Source: Streptomyces sp. VRA16 Mangrove soil (GTDB lineage: Bacteria; Actinomycetota; Actinomycetes; Streptomycetales; Streptomycetaceae). Taken from it: a stretch of 64,000 bases of DNA. Under the pieces are notes generated by a model, which worked only from the letters and a program-made list of their open reading frames with translations, searched no databases and was not told the origin of the DNA. The DNA lies in NCBI RefSeq assembly GCF_017377775.1, contig NZ_JAFVLN010000023.1, forward strand, positions 1-64,000. The letters run 5' to 3'. The translations under genes were made by a program, and so were the position numbers. Position 1 is the stretch's first letter; each line of letters starts with the position of its first letter. This document shows positions 16,880 to 25,514 of the stretch, in pieces.

Positions 16880-18694
16880 TCAGCCCGCGGAGGCGGCGCA
16901 CGCGGTGCTCAGCGCGTCCAGGTCGCCCTGCATCGCGTCCGTCGGGGTGTTGTCGTCCGACACGCTCTCGTAGGCGTCGGCGTTCGCGCGTGCGTCGGCG
17001 GCCAGGGCGCGGACCGCCGAGGCCACGTCCGGGTCGCTCGCATGCTGTTCGGCCGTGTCGAGGGCGCCGGCCATGTCGCGGAACCGGTCGGCGAACACGC
17101 TCACGTTGCCGGTGGTCATCGGGCTCGGCATCAGGTCCATCTGGGTCTGGATCGCGTCGATCGCCTCGCCGCAGGCGGGGTCGCGGGTGGCCTCGGTCGT
17201 GACGTCCGCCTCCGGCGCGCCGATGTCCGGGTCGTCGGTGAACGGGGCGTAGGTGGGTGTGCCGATGGCCGACGCCCCGGTGCTCGACTGCGCGTCGTTC
17301 TGCTTCTGCTCATGCTGGACGAGCAGGGCCACGACGATGGCGACGCCGACGAGGCAGAGGAAGAAACAGCCCAGGCCCGTCGAACTCGTGGAGGCGGGTT
17401 GCTTGGTCGCCCGCTTGCCCTCCGCCGCGTAGACGTCCTGGACGGTGATACGGCCGCCCTGGCCGGTTCCCGTGACCAGGGCGAGATCGACACCCTTGTC
17501 GGCCGCTCTGGCGCGAGCGGCGTCGGTGGCCTCGCATGCCGTGGACACGGCGGCCTTGGTCGCAGCGGAGGACGCGGATGGCTTGGACGCGGATGGCTTG
17601 GACGCGGATGGCTTGGACGGTGCGGCTTTGGTCGTGGCGGAGGACGCGGATGCCTTGGACGCGTCGGCTTTGGTCGTGGCGGCGGCCTCGGCGCTTCGGG
17701 CCTTGCCGGTGGCCTTGGGGGTCTTCGCCGTGTCGGAGGTCTTGGGGGTCTTCGCCGTGTCAGAGGTCTTGGGGGTCTTCGCCTCGTCGGAGGTCTTGGG
17801 CGGCTTGGCCGGGGTCTTCTTCGCCGGGCGGGGTGTCGGCACCGTCGCCGGCTCGGTGATCGTCCTGGTGCTGGGCGGCGGCGCGTCGAGGAGGCGCAGC
17901 GCCTCCTCGACCGTGGGGCGCCGGTCCGGGTCCTTCTCCAGCAAACCGGTGATCAACGGTGCGAGCCGGCCGGCGTGTTCGGGTTCCGGTGCCGGTTCGG
18001 TGAGCAGGGCGGTGAGGGTCGCCGTGGGGTGGGCCCTGCGGAACGGTGAGACGCCCTCGACCGCCTGATAGAGCGTCGCCCCGAGCGAGAACAGGTCCCC
18101 CGCGGGCCGGTCCTCACCGCCGCCCGCGCGCTCGGGTGCGACGTACTCCAGGGAGCCGATGAGCATCCCGGTGCTGGTCAGCGAGGTGTCCGTGGAGTGC
18201 ACGGCGATACCGAAGTCGGTGAGCAGGAAGTCGCCGCCGTCGGCCACCATCACGTTCGCCGGTTTGACGTCGCGGTGCACGATCCCCGCGGTGTGCGCGG
18301 CGGCGAGGGCCTTGAGCAGACAGCGCGCGGCGCGCGTGGCCTCCTGAGCCGGTAACGGGCCCCGGTCGGCGAGGTGCCGCTCCAGCGAGTGCCCCTCGAC
18401 GAGGCGCATCACCATCCAGGGCCGGTCGTCCTCGGTGACCATGTCGTGCACGGCGACGATGTACGGTTCGTCGCGCAGGGCCGCCGCGTTGCGCGCCTCG
18501 CGGCGGGCCCGGGCCAGCCGGTCGGCGTGCTCCTCGGGGGACGTGGCGGGCGGCAGGTAGACCTCCTTGACCGCGACGCCCACCTTCAGTTCGAGGTCAC
18601 GGGCCTTCCACACGATGCCGAAGCCCCCGCGGGCCAGCACCTCGTCGAGCCTGAACCGTCCCCCGACCACCGTGCCCGGCTGCGTCTCGCGCAC
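16880..18694 (-). CDS. Membrane Ser/Thr protein kinase with E3-binding-like domain
   Basis: 604 residues from GTG 18694. Kinase domain about 10-270: glycine loop LARGGFGIVWKA, Lys43 in VAVKEVY, catalytic VHRDVKPANV (Asp142), metal-binding LTDFGIA (Asp160). Residues 288-381 are a low-complexity linker of KTPKTSDTA and KPSAS repeats. Residues 388-423 (ATDAARARAADKGVDLALV, GTGQGGRITVQDV) look like a peripheral-subunit-binding (E3-binding) domain of 2-oxoacid dehydrogenase E2 proteins. A membrane helix (440-459) and an external domain with Cys508 and Cys598 follow. The external part has no PASTA repeats. It faces the LacI gene end-to-end. Kinase assignment is sure; the role of the added domain is open. 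Confidence 0.88.
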   Translation of the reverse strand: MRETQPGTVVGGRFRLDEVLARGGFGIVWKARDLELKVGVAVKEVYLPPATSPEEHADRLARARREARNAAALRDEPYIVAVHDMVTEDDRPWMVMRLVEGHSLERHLADRGPLPAQEATRAARCLLKALAAAHTAGIVHRDVKPANVMVADGGDFLLTDFGIAVHSTDTSLTSTGMLIGSLEYVAPERAGGGEDRPAGDLFSLGATLYQAVEGVSPFRRAHPTATLTALLTEPAPEPEHAGRLAPLITGLLEKDPDRRPTVEEALRLLDAPPPSTRTITEPATVPTPRPAKKTPAKPPKTSDEAKTPKTSDTAKTPKTSDTAKTPKATGKARSAEAAATTKADASKASASSATTKAAPSKPSASKPSASKPSASSAATKAAVSTACEATDAARARAADKGVDLALVTGTGQGGRITVQDVYAAEGKRATKQPASTSSTGLGCFFLCLVGVAIVVALLVQHEQKQNDAQSSTGASAIGTPTYAPFTDDPDIGAPEADVTTEATRDPACGEAIDAIQTQMDLMPSPMTTGNVSVFADRFRDMAGALDTAEQHASDPDVASAVRALAADARANADAYESVSDDNTPTDAMQGDLDALSTACAASAG

Positions 18695-18837
18695 CGCATC
18701 CCACCCGCCCGTCCCGCATCGCCCCGTGTTGGCAAGTGCCGCTTCCCAAGGGGGAATTGTAGGTTCGCTGCCGCCTCGGGAGACCTCGCGCTCCGTATAT
18801 CTCCACAACTGAGGGGCGTACCGGCCGGGGGGCAGGG

Positions 18838-19395
18838 TCAGGCGACGCCGAGTCCTTCGACGACCACGGCACCCGGCAGCTCGGCGAGCGCCTTGCCCGG
18901 GACGATCAGCTTGCCGCGGCGGGTACCGCTGCCGATGAGGACGTGCGGGAGGTCGACCACGGCCGCGTCGAGCAGGACGGGCCAGTCGGCGGGCAGGCCG
19001 ATCGGCGTGATGCCGCCGTACTCCATGCCGGTCTCGCCGATGGCGGTGTCGTGGTCGGCGAACCGGGCCTTGCGGAAGCCGAGTTGACGGCGCGCGGCGC
19101 CGTTGACGTCGACCTTGGCGCCGGAGAGGACGACGCACGCCACGAGCGTGGACTCGCCGCCGCGCTTGCCGACGAGCACCACACAGTTCGCCGACTGCGC
19201 CAGCAGCTCGGGCCCGTAGCGCTCGACGAACGTCGCGGTGTCGGCCCACTGCGGGTCGGTGTCGACGTGGATCAGGTCCTGCGCGGGCACCGTGCCGCGC
19301 CAGTGGCGCACGGCGTCGGCGACGGGACGGGTGAGCAGGTCGAGGGCTTCGGGGGCCGGGCGGACGTGGTCGAAATCTCCGATGGGTGCACGCAT
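18838..19395 (-). CDS. YbaK/EbsC family protein (aminoacyl-tRNA deacylase-like)
   Basis: 185 residues. The YbaK/prolyl-tRNA-synthetase-associated fold is visible in ANCVVLVGKRGGESTLVACV, AARRQLGFRKARFAD and TGMEYGGITPIGLP, the last being the substrate-pocket strand. Members hydrolyse wrongly charged tRNA (for example Cys-tRNA-Pro or Ala-tRNA-Pro) in the cytoplasm. The gene stands alone, 143 nt upstream of the kinase on the same strand. Substrate specificity cannot be told. Confidence 0.87.
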   Translation of the reverse strand: MRAPIGDFDHVRPAPEALDLLTRPVADAVRHWRGTVPAQDLIHVDTDPQWADTATFVERYGPELLAQSANCVVLVGKRGGESTLVACVVLSGAKVDVNGAARRQLGFRKARFADHDTAIGETGMEYGGITPIGLPADWPVLLDAAVVDLPHVLIGSGTRRGKLIVPGKALAELPGAVVVEGLGVA

Positions 19396-19438
19396 GTCGG
19401 CACGCTAACAGCCGTCCCGGGCGAGGGAATCAGCCGTC

Positions 19439-20023
19439 TCAGCGTTCGAACGGCACCGAGACGGCCATGACCATCCGGGTCGGCACGGAGCCGTCATTGC
19501 GGTACTCGTGCGCGGTGTTCGCCTCGAAGGTGACGCTCGCCCCCTCGGGCACCAGGTGCACGGCGCCGTCCACGACCAGGGTCAGCTCGCCCTCCGTGAC
19601 GTGGACCAGCTCGATGGTGCCGTCGGGGTGCGGGTCGGAGGCACTGCCGTCACCGGGCTGCAGCAGCCAGTCCCACATCTCCAGGGGGCCCGGCGCCTCG
19701 GTCCCCGCGAGCAGCCGGTGGTAACTGCCGGCCTCCGTGGACCACAGCCGCACCGCCTGCTCGGCGGGCACGATGCGGACCTTGGGCCCCTGCTCGTAGT
19801 CGAGCAGCGTGGTGATGCTGACGCCGAGCGCGTCGCCGATCTTGACGACGGTGCCGATGCTCGGGTTGGTGCGGGCCTGCTCGATCTGGATGAGCATGCC
19901 GCGACTGACGCCGGCGCGGGCGGCGAGCGCATCCAGGGTGAAGCCGCGCTCCGCACGCCAGTGCTTGACGTTGCGGGCGAGCGACTGGGTCAGCAGTTCG
20001 AGGTCCGACACATTCCGTCCCAC
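19439..20023 (-). CDS. XRE-family regulator with C-terminal cupin
   Basis: 194 residues from GTG 20023 (GTG 20011 is also possible). N-terminal HTH: LARNVKHWRAERGFTLDALA, then RAGVSRGMLIQIEQARTNPS. The C-terminal half is a cupin (PGDGSASDPHPDGTIELVHV, EGELTLVVDGAVHLVPEGAS) that probably senses a small ligand. This layout is common in regulators of amino-acid or drug export. It is divergent from an EamA transporter gene; the space between has several GTTCA half-sites, so it most likely controls that transporter. Confidence 0.9.
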   Translation of the reverse strand: MGRNVSDLELLTQSLARNVKHWRAERGFTLDALAARAGVSRGMLIQIEQARTNPSIGTVVKIGDALGVSITTLLDYEQGPKVRIVPAEQAVRLWSTEAGSYHRLLAGTEAPGPLEMWDWLLQPGDGSASDPHPDGTIELVHVTEGELTLVVDGAVHLVPEGASVTFEANTAHEYRNDGSVPTRMVMAVSVPFER

Positions 20024-20090
20024 GGGTAGGGCGATCTCAGGCAGAGCGAACTCGACCAGATCTCAGATAGAGCAATATTTTGCATGCGGC

Positions 20091-20151
20091 AGTTCAGTTC
20101 AATGAACTACGGTGTGGTGCACTTCAGCGTTCATCAGTGTTCACCGAACTG
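20091..20151. promoter_or_regulatory. GTTCA repeat region, probable XRE operator
   Basis: AGTTCA-A-TGAACT at 20096-20108 is a perfect palindrome with a one-base centre. Another GTTCA copy overlaps it on the left, and GTTC-ACC-GAAC and a further GTTCAT follow within 45 nt. The cluster lies in the divergent gap before the EamA gene and is AT-rich compared with its surroundings. Confidence 0.6.
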
Positions 20152-20167
20152 TACTGCGAGGCTCGCC

Positions 20168-21034
20168 ATGACAGCACTCTTCGCCCTGGCCACCAGCCTG
20201 CTCATCGGCCTGGCCGACTTCGGCGGCGGGCTGCTGACCCGGCGCACCCCGGCCCTCACGGTGGTGGTCGTCTCCCAGGCCATCGCGGCGGCCGTCCTCG
20301 GCGTCGTCGTCGCGGCGACGGGCGCCTGGCACGACGCCGAGCCGCGGCTGTGGCTCGCCGTCGCCGCGGGCCTGGTCGGGCCGCTCGCCATGCTCGCCTT
20401 CTACAAGGCGCTCGCCCTCGGCCCGATGGGCGTGGTCTCGCCTCTCAGCACGATCGGTGTCGCGGTGCCGGTGGGGGTGGGCCTCGCGGTGGGCGAGCGT
20501 CCGGGGCTCATCCAGGTGGCGGGCATCCTCGTCGCCGTCGTGGGGATCCTGCTCGCCGGCGGACCGCGGTTCGGCGGCGCGCCGGTGCAGCGGCGGACCG
20601 TGCTGCTCACGCTCGGCGCGGCCTTCGGGTTCGGTGCGGTGATGGCCCTGATCGCGGAGGCGTCCAGCACCCTGCCCGGACTCTTCCTCGCCCTGTTCGT
20701 GCAACGGGTGACGAACGTGGTGGCGGGCGGGGCCGCGCTGGTCGCCGGAGCGCGGCGCGGCGCCCGGGTGCTGCCCGAGGCGGGCGGTCTGCGGCTGCTG
20801 CGTGCGTCACTGCCCGGCCTCGCCTTCGTGGGCCTCGCCGATGTGGCCGCCAACGGGACGTACTCGCTCGCCGTGCAGCACGGGCCGGTAACGGTGGCCG
20901 CGGTGCTCGCCTATCTCTACCCGGTGATCACGGCGCTGGCCGCGCGCGGGGTGCTGCGGGAGCGGTTGCGCGGGGTGCAGGCGGCGGGGGCGGGTCTCGC
21001 GCTGGTCGGCACGGTGTTGCTGGCCGCCGGGTGA
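20168..21034 (+). CDS. EamA/DMT family exporter
   Basis: 288 residues with about ten hydrophobic helices in two EamA halves (LFALATSLLIGLADFGGGLL at the start; LAYLYPVITALAARGVLRER in the second repeat). ATG 20168 has GAGG 8 nt upstream. Members of this drug/metabolite transporter group export amino acids or other small metabolites. It is paired head-to-head with the XRE-cupin regulator, and ends against a convergent MFS gene with a short hairpin (21046-21059) between. Confidence 0.88.
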   Translation: MTALFALATSLLIGLADFGGGLLTRRTPALTVVVVSQAIAAAVLGVVVAATGAWHDAEPRLWLAVAAGLVGPLAMLAFYKALALGPMGVVSPLSTIGVAVPVGVGLAVGERPGLIQVAGILVAVVGILLAGGPRFGGAPVQRRTVLLTLGAAFGFGAVMALIAEASSTLPGLFLALFVQRVTNVVAGGAALVAGARRGARVLPEAGGLRLLRASLPGLAFVGLADVAANGTYSLAVQHGPVTVAAVLAYLYPVITALAARGVLRERLRGVQAAGAGLALVGTVLLAAG

Positions 21035-21045
21035 GGTGAGGGGCG

Positions 21046-21059
21046 CGGGGAAGACCCCG
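21046..21059. terminator. Short hairpin between convergent genes
   Basis: CGGGG-AAGA-CCCCG in the 32-nt gap between the EamA and MFS stops. The stem is only 5 bp, so it is a weak candidate for a two-way terminator. Confidence 0.35.
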
Positions 21060-21066
21060 GCCCGCC

Positions 21067-22368
21067 TCAGACCCGGTACCTGCGGAGCGCCGGCACCGCG
21101 AAGGCGAGGCAGAGCATCACCACGACGACCAGCACCCCGCCCCCGGTCACCGCCTGGCGCGCGCCGAACGCCGAGCCGGCCGAACCGTGCAGGACATCGG
21201 CGAGCCGGGGCCCGCCCGCGACGACCACCGTGAAGACGCCCTGCATGCGCCCGCGCATCTCGTCGGTGGCCGCGGACAGCAGGATCGCCCCGCGGAAGAC
21301 CATGGAGACCATGTCGGCGACCCCGGCGAGCGCCAGGAAGAACACGCCGAGCCAGAGGCTGCCGCTGAGCCCGAACCCGGCGATGGCCGCGCCCCACGCC
21401 ACGACCGCGCCGATCACCATCCACCCGTGCCGCTTGGCCCGCGAGAACGTGCCGGAGAACAGCCCGCCGGCCACCGCCCCGATCGGAATCGCCGCGAACA
21501 GCAGCCCCAGAGCGAGCCCTTCCCCGTACGAGCCGTAGGTCTCGGCGGCGAGCTGCGGGAACAGCGCGCGCGGCATGCCGAACACCATCGCGACGATGTC
21601 GGCGAGGAAGGACAGCAGCAGCACCTTGTGCGCGGAGATGTAGCGGAAGCCCTCGGCGATCTCGCGCACCCCGGCCCGCCGCTTGACCGCGGAGGCGAGC
21701 GGCGGCAGCGCGGGCAGCCGGTACACGGCCCAGACCGTGACGCACAGCGCGAGGGCGTCGATGAGATACAGCTCGGGCAGCCCGATGACGGGTATCAGGA
21801 CACCGGCGAGCAGCGGCCCGACGACCTGACCCGTCTGCATGACGGTGGAGCCGAGGGCGTTGGCCGCGGGCAGCTGGCTCTCGGGCACGAGCCGGGCGAT
21901 GGAGGCGTTGCGGGCCGGGGCGTTGAGCCCCCAGAACGCCTGCTGCATCGCGAGCAGCACCATGAGCACGGCGACCGAGTCGAGTCCGCTGACGGCTTGC
22001 AGCCAGAACAGCACGGAGGTGACGGCGATGCCGGAGTTGGTGACGAGGAGCAGCTTGCGCCGGTCGACGCTGTCCGCGACGGCGCCGCCCCACAGGGCGA
22101 ACACGATCAGCGGGACGAGCCCGGCGAGGCCGGCCGCGCCGACCCACGCGGACGAGCCCGTGATGTCGTAGATCTGCTTGGGCACGGCGACGGCCGTGAG
22201 CTGACTGCCCACGGCCGTGACGATCGTCGAGGACCACAGCCGGCGGTACGCGGGGATGCGCAGCGGCCGGGTGTCCATGGCGAAGCGGCGCCAGCCGCGC
22301 CGCGGCTCAGGGGCCGCCGCCGGCTCGGAGTCCGTACCGGTGGTGCTCTCGCTCGTGTCCACGTACAC
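21067..22368 (-). CDS. MFS transporter (EntS-like exporter)
   Basis: 433 residues, about twelve membrane helices. PLRIPAYRRLWSSTIVTAVG, the AVADSVDRRKLLLVTN loop (MFS motif A) and NALGSTVMQTGQVVGPLLAG place it with the enterobactin-exporter-like branch. It should export a small molecule or siderophore by proton antiport. The start is GTG 22368 or GTG 22362. No partner gene shows its substrate; LysE lies upstream on the same strand but 73 nt away with its own regulator. Confidence 0.88.
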   Translation of the reverse strand: MYVDTSESTTGTDSEPAAAPEPRRGWRRFAMDTRPLRIPAYRRLWSSTIVTAVGSQLTAVAVPKQIYDITGSSAWVGAAGLAGLVPLIVFALWGGAVADSVDRRKLLLVTNSGIAVTSVLFWLQAVSGLDSVAVLMVLLAMQQAFWGLNAPARNASIARLVPESQLPAANALGSTVMQTGQVVGPLLAGVLIPVIGLPELYLIDALALCVTVWAVYRLPALPPLASAVKRRAGVREIAEGFRYISAHKVLLLSFLADIVAMVFGMPRALFPQLAAETYGSYGEGLALGLLFAAIPIGAVAGGLFSGTFSRAKRHGWMVIGAVVAWGAAIAGFGLSGSLWLGVFFLALAGVADMVSMVFRGAILLSAATDEMRGRMQGVFTVVVAGGPRLADVLHGSAGSAFGARQAVTGGGVLVVVVMLCLAFAVPALRRYRV

Positions 22369-22441
22369 CCTGCTTGTCAGCTACACCTATTACTTGCAGG
22401 CTCACTATCGCAGGCGGCCCCGAGCGTCGGAACAGGGCCTG

Positions 22442-23056
22442 TCAGCTTCCGGCGATCAGCATGCCCCCCATCGCGACCATGGTGGCGGCGACCAGTCCGT
22501 CCAGGACCCGCCAGGCAGCCGGCTTAGCGAGGAAGCGGCTGAGCAGCCGGGAGCCGAAGCCGAGCGCGGCGAACCAGCAGAGGCTGGCGAGGGCCGCGCC
22601 GATGCCGAAGGTCCAGCGCAGCGAGCCCTGGCCCGCCGCGACCGAGCCGAGCAGGAACACGGTGTCGAGGTAGACGTGCGGGTTGAGCCAGGTCATCGCG
22701 AGGCAGGTGAGCACCGCCCGCTTCCGCGACCCGGCCGCCTCGCCCTCGGCCCGCAGCGCTCCGGCCGGCCTGAACACCCGGCGCGCGGCGAACGCCCCGT
22801 ACGCGAGCAGGAACGCTCCCCCGATCCAGCCGACGGCGGTCAGTACCTCGGGGTACGTGATCACGATCGCCCCCATGCCGCCCACGCCCAGCGCGATGAG
22901 CACCGCGTCGGAGACCGCGCAGATGCCGACGACGGCGAGCACGGCGTCGCGCCGGACGCCCTGGCGCAGCACGAAGGCGTTCTGGGCTCCGATGGCGACG
23001 ATGAGCGAGAGGCCGGTGCCGAATCCCGCGGCTGCGGCGGCGAGTGAAGCGTTCAT
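22442..23056 (-). CDS. LysE/ArgO-type amino-acid exporter
   Basis: 204 residues, about six helices. The N-terminal AAAGFGTGLSLIVAIGAQNAFVLRQGVRRD is the LysE family mark, with VLTCLAMTWLNPHVYLDTVFLLGSV in the middle. It exports basic amino acids such as lysine or arginine. It is divergent from an ArgP/LysG-type LysR regulator 66 nt away, the usual arrangement for this pair; expression should rise with high internal lysine or arginine. Confidence 0.92.
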   Translation of the reverse strand: MNASLAAAAAGFGTGLSLIVAIGAQNAFVLRQGVRRDAVLAVVGICAVSDAVLIALGVGGMGAIVITYPEVLTAVGWIGGAFLLAYGAFAARRVFRPAGALRAEGEAAGSRKRAVLTCLAMTWLNPHVYLDTVFLLGSVAAGQGSLRWTFGIGAALASLCWFAALGFGSRLLSRFLAKPAAWRVLDGLVAATMVAMGGMLIAGS

Positions 23057-23122
23057 GCCGTCGACGCTACGGAGTCGATCACTGCCCGTACAGCTAAAGA
23101 TTCTTACGTATCATTAGCGCCC

Positions 23123-24031
23123 GTGAAGGTACCGGAACTGCCGCTCGACCAGGTCAGGACGCTGCTCGCGGTGGTCGACGAGGGCACGTTCGACGCCGCG
23201 GCGGCCGCGCTGCACGTGACGCCGTCGGCGGTCAGTCAGCGGGTGAAGGCCCTGGAGCAGCGCACCGGCCGCGTGCTGCTCGTGCGCACGAAACCGGTGC
23301 GGCCCACCGAGTCCGGCGAGGTCGTCGTCCGGTACGCGCGTCAGCTCGCCCGGCTCGAACGTGACGCGTACGCCGAGCTGGGGCTGAGCACCGGGGAGCA
23401 GGGGCCGACCCGGGTGTCGGTCGCGGTCAACGCGGACTCGCTCGCCACCTGGTTCCTGGACGCGTTCACCCGGGTCGACCGGGACGCGCACGTCTGCTTC
23501 GAGCTGCACCGCGAGGACGAGACGAACACCGCGGAGCTGCTGCGCGAGGGCCGGGTGATGGCCGCGGTGACCTCGTCGCCCGAGCCGGTGTCGGGCTGTT
23601 CGGTCCGCGCCCTGGGCCGCATGCGCTATCTGGCGGCGGCGAGCCCCGACTTCGTCGACCGGCACCTGCAAGGACCGCTCGCCGAGACCCTGCCGCGGGC
23701 ACCGGTGATGACCTTCGACCGCAGCGACGACCACCAGGACGCTTTCGTCCGCACCCTGCGCCGGGACCGCGGCGCGGCGAGCGCCGTCCGGCACGCGGTG
23801 CCCACGTCGGAGGGGTTCGTCGAGTCCGTCGCGCTGGGCCTCGGCTGGGGCATGATTCCCGAACTCCAGGCCGCACCGCTGCTGCGCTCGGGCCGCCTGG
23901 TGCAGCTCGCCCCGGACCGCCCGGTCGACGTCCCACTGCACTGGCAGCAGTGGAAACTGGACTCGCCGGCGCTCGCGGCGGTGGCGGACGCGGTCCGCAC
24001 GGCCGCGGCGCGCGCACTACGGCCCGCCTAG
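23123..24031 (+). CDS. LysR-family regulator, ArgP/LysG type
   Basis: 302 residues from GTG 23123. The winged HTH is LDQVRTLLAVVDEGTFDAAA with HVTPSAVSQRVKALEQRTGR. The effector domain (TRVSVAVNADSLATWFLDAF) begins like ArgP. It should activate the divergent LysE exporter in response to basic amino acids. Its TAG stop shares the tetramer CTAG with the stop of the convergent acyltransferase gene. Confidence 0.92.
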   Translation: MKVPELPLDQVRTLLAVVDEGTFDAAAAALHVTPSAVSQRVKALEQRTGRVLLVRTKPVRPTESGEVVVRYARQLARLERDAYAELGLSTGEQGPTRVSVAVNADSLATWFLDAFTRVDRDAHVCFELHREDETNTAELLREGRVMAAVTSSPEPVSGCSVRALGRMRYLAAASPDFVDRHLQGPLAETLPRAPVMTFDRSDDHQDAFVRTLRRDRGAASAVRHAVPTSEGFVESVALGLGWGMIPELQAAPLLRSGRLVQLAPDRPVDVPLHWQQWKLDSPALAAVADAVRTAAARALRPA

Positions 24032-24777
24032 GCGCTGTCCTCGAGATCCAGGTCCTCCAGATCCAGGTCCGCGAGGGCGAGGAGCTGTTCCGGGGTGACG
24101 TCGGCGGGTATCGGCTGGGGCGCGGGCGTGCGCAGCGGCGGCTGCCAGCCCGTCTCCTCGTCCCAGGTGCGCACGACCCGGGCCGGCGCCCCGGCGACCA
24201 CCGCGTGGTCGGGGATCTCGCCGCGCACGACGGCGCCCGCCGCGACGACGACGTTCCGCCCGATCCGGGCACCCGGCAGGATCACGGCGTTGGTCCCGAT
24301 CCAGCAGCCGGGCCCGATCTCCACCGGCTCCATCCGCGGCCACTGCTTGCCGATGGGCTCGTGCGGATCGTCGTAGGAGTGATTGGTGGAGGTGATGTAG
24401 ACGTACGGGCCCATGTAGACGTCTCGCCCGACGGTCACGGTGGTGTCGGCGATGACATGACTGCCGCGGCCGATGACGACACCGTCGCCGATGGTGAGGA
24501 TCGGGTCGGGGCCGAGGTCGAGATCGGGCATCATGCCGGCGGTCAGCGTGACCTGTTCGCCGATGATGCAGTGCGCGCCGAGCCGGATCCACGGCTCCCC
24601 GAACAGGGTGCCCTGCGGGAAGGCGAGCTTGGTGCCGTGGCCGATCGCGCCGAACCGGTGTCCGCCGGGCTGCGCGGCCGTGACCGCGCCCTTGCGCTGC
24701 ATCCACCGCCACCCGGCCTGGACGGCACGATGGGCGAGCCCTCCCCCGGACGAGAACGCGTTCCATTTGTTCGGCAC
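24028..24777 (-). CDS. Hexapeptide-repeat acyltransferase
   Basis: 249 residues. The left-handed beta-helix is seen in LTIGDGVVIGRGSHVIADTT, VTVGRDVYMGPYVYITSTNH and VEIGPGCWIGTNAVILPGAR; the SxxH motif (STNHSYDD) is the usual acetyltransferase active-site region. It probably O-acylates a sugar or small molecule with acetyl-CoA. The C-terminal tail ends LADLDLEDLDLEDSA, an acidic repeat. Starts with ATG 24777. Its neighbours do not reveal a substrate. Confidence 0.88.
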   Translation of the reverse strand: MPNKWNAFSSGGGLAHRAVQAGWRWMQRKGAVTAAQPGGHRFGAIGHGTKLAFPQGTLFGEPWIRLGAHCIIGEQVTLTAGMMPDLDLGPDPILTIGDGVVIGRGSHVIADTTVTVGRDVYMGPYVYITSTNHSYDDPHEPIGKQWPRMEPVEIGPGCWIGTNAVILPGARIGRNVVVAAGAVVRGEIPDHAVVAGAPARVVRTWDEETGWQPPLRTPAPQPIPADVTPEQLLALADLDLEDLDLEDSA

Positions 24778-24899
24778 GCCGCTACGTTACTCACCCGTAC
24801 CGTCGTCCCCCACCTCACCGCCCTGTGATCTGTGCCCCACAGGGCCCCGGGTACGGTTCGCTCAGCAACGGAGAGTCAGGACGAGAGTCAGGAGCACGC

Positions 24900-25427
24900 A
24901 TGGCACACGAGCCACTCGTCACCGGGTTCGGCGACAAGGAACCGAAGCTGGACCAGGACGCGTTCGCGGCGCCGACGTCGGCGCTGATCGGCGACGTGAC
25001 CCTGCACGCGGGCGCCAGCGTCTGGTACGGCGCGGTGCTGCGCGCGGAGTTCGAGCCGATCGTGCTCGGCGCCGACAGCAACATCCAGGACAACTGCACG
25101 GTCCATGTCGACCCCGGTTTCCCGGTGACGGTCGGCGCGCGCGTCTCGGTGGGGCACAACGCGGTCCTGCACGGCTGCACCGTCGAGGACGACTGCCTGA
25201 TCGGCATGGGCGCGACGGTCCTCAACGGCGCGGTGATCGGCACGGGTTCCCTGGTCGCGGCGCAGGCGCTGGTCCCGCAGGGCATGGTGGTCCCGCCCGG
25301 TTCCCTGGTGGCGGGCGTGCCCGCGAAGGTGAAGCGCGTACTCACGCAGGAGGAGCGCGAGGGCGTCACCCTGAACGGCACCCACTACGTGGAACTCGCC
25401 AAGGCCCACAAGAAAAGCGCCCCGTAA
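24900..25427 (+). CDS. Gamma-class carbonic anhydrase family protein
   Basis: 175 residues from ATG 24900 (AGGAG upstream). A trimeric beta-helix protein: SALIGDVTLHAGASVWYGAV, IQDNCTVHVDPGFPVTVGAR and VGHNAVLHGCTVEDDCLIGM; the three metal-ligand histidines are in CTVHVD and VGHNAVLHGC. Family members may hydrate CO2 or act as ferripyochelin-binding-like proteins; many are inactive. The stop lies within a strong hairpin (25417-25434). Confidence 0.9.
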   Translation: MAHEPLVTGFGDKEPKLDQDAFAAPTSALIGDVTLHAGASVWYGAVLRAEFEPIVLGADSNIQDNCTVHVDPGFPVTVGARVSVGHNAVLHGCTVEDDCLIGMGATVLNGAVIGTGSLVAAQALVPQGMVVPPGSLVAGVPAKVKRVLTQEEREGVTLNGTHYVELAKAHKKSAP

Positions 25428-25434
25428 GGGGCGC
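25417..25434. terminator. Terminator overlapping a stop codon
   Basis: GCGCCCC-GTAA-GGGGCGC: 7-bp perfect stem with the TAA stop of the gamma-carbonic-anhydrase gene in the loop. It precedes the convergent DedA gene end by about 80 nt. Confidence 0.7.
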
Positions 25435-25514
25435 GAGGAAGGCGCGAGCGACCCACCACGGGGAGGAGGGGGCGACCTCCGGGAACATCGGCCCCCACCG
25501 CCCCGCAGCCGAGA

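Noticed and set aside
16880..18694. Kinase as a PknB-type PASTA kinase
   Set aside because: The external part has no PASTA repeats; it is short, helical and Cys-containing.
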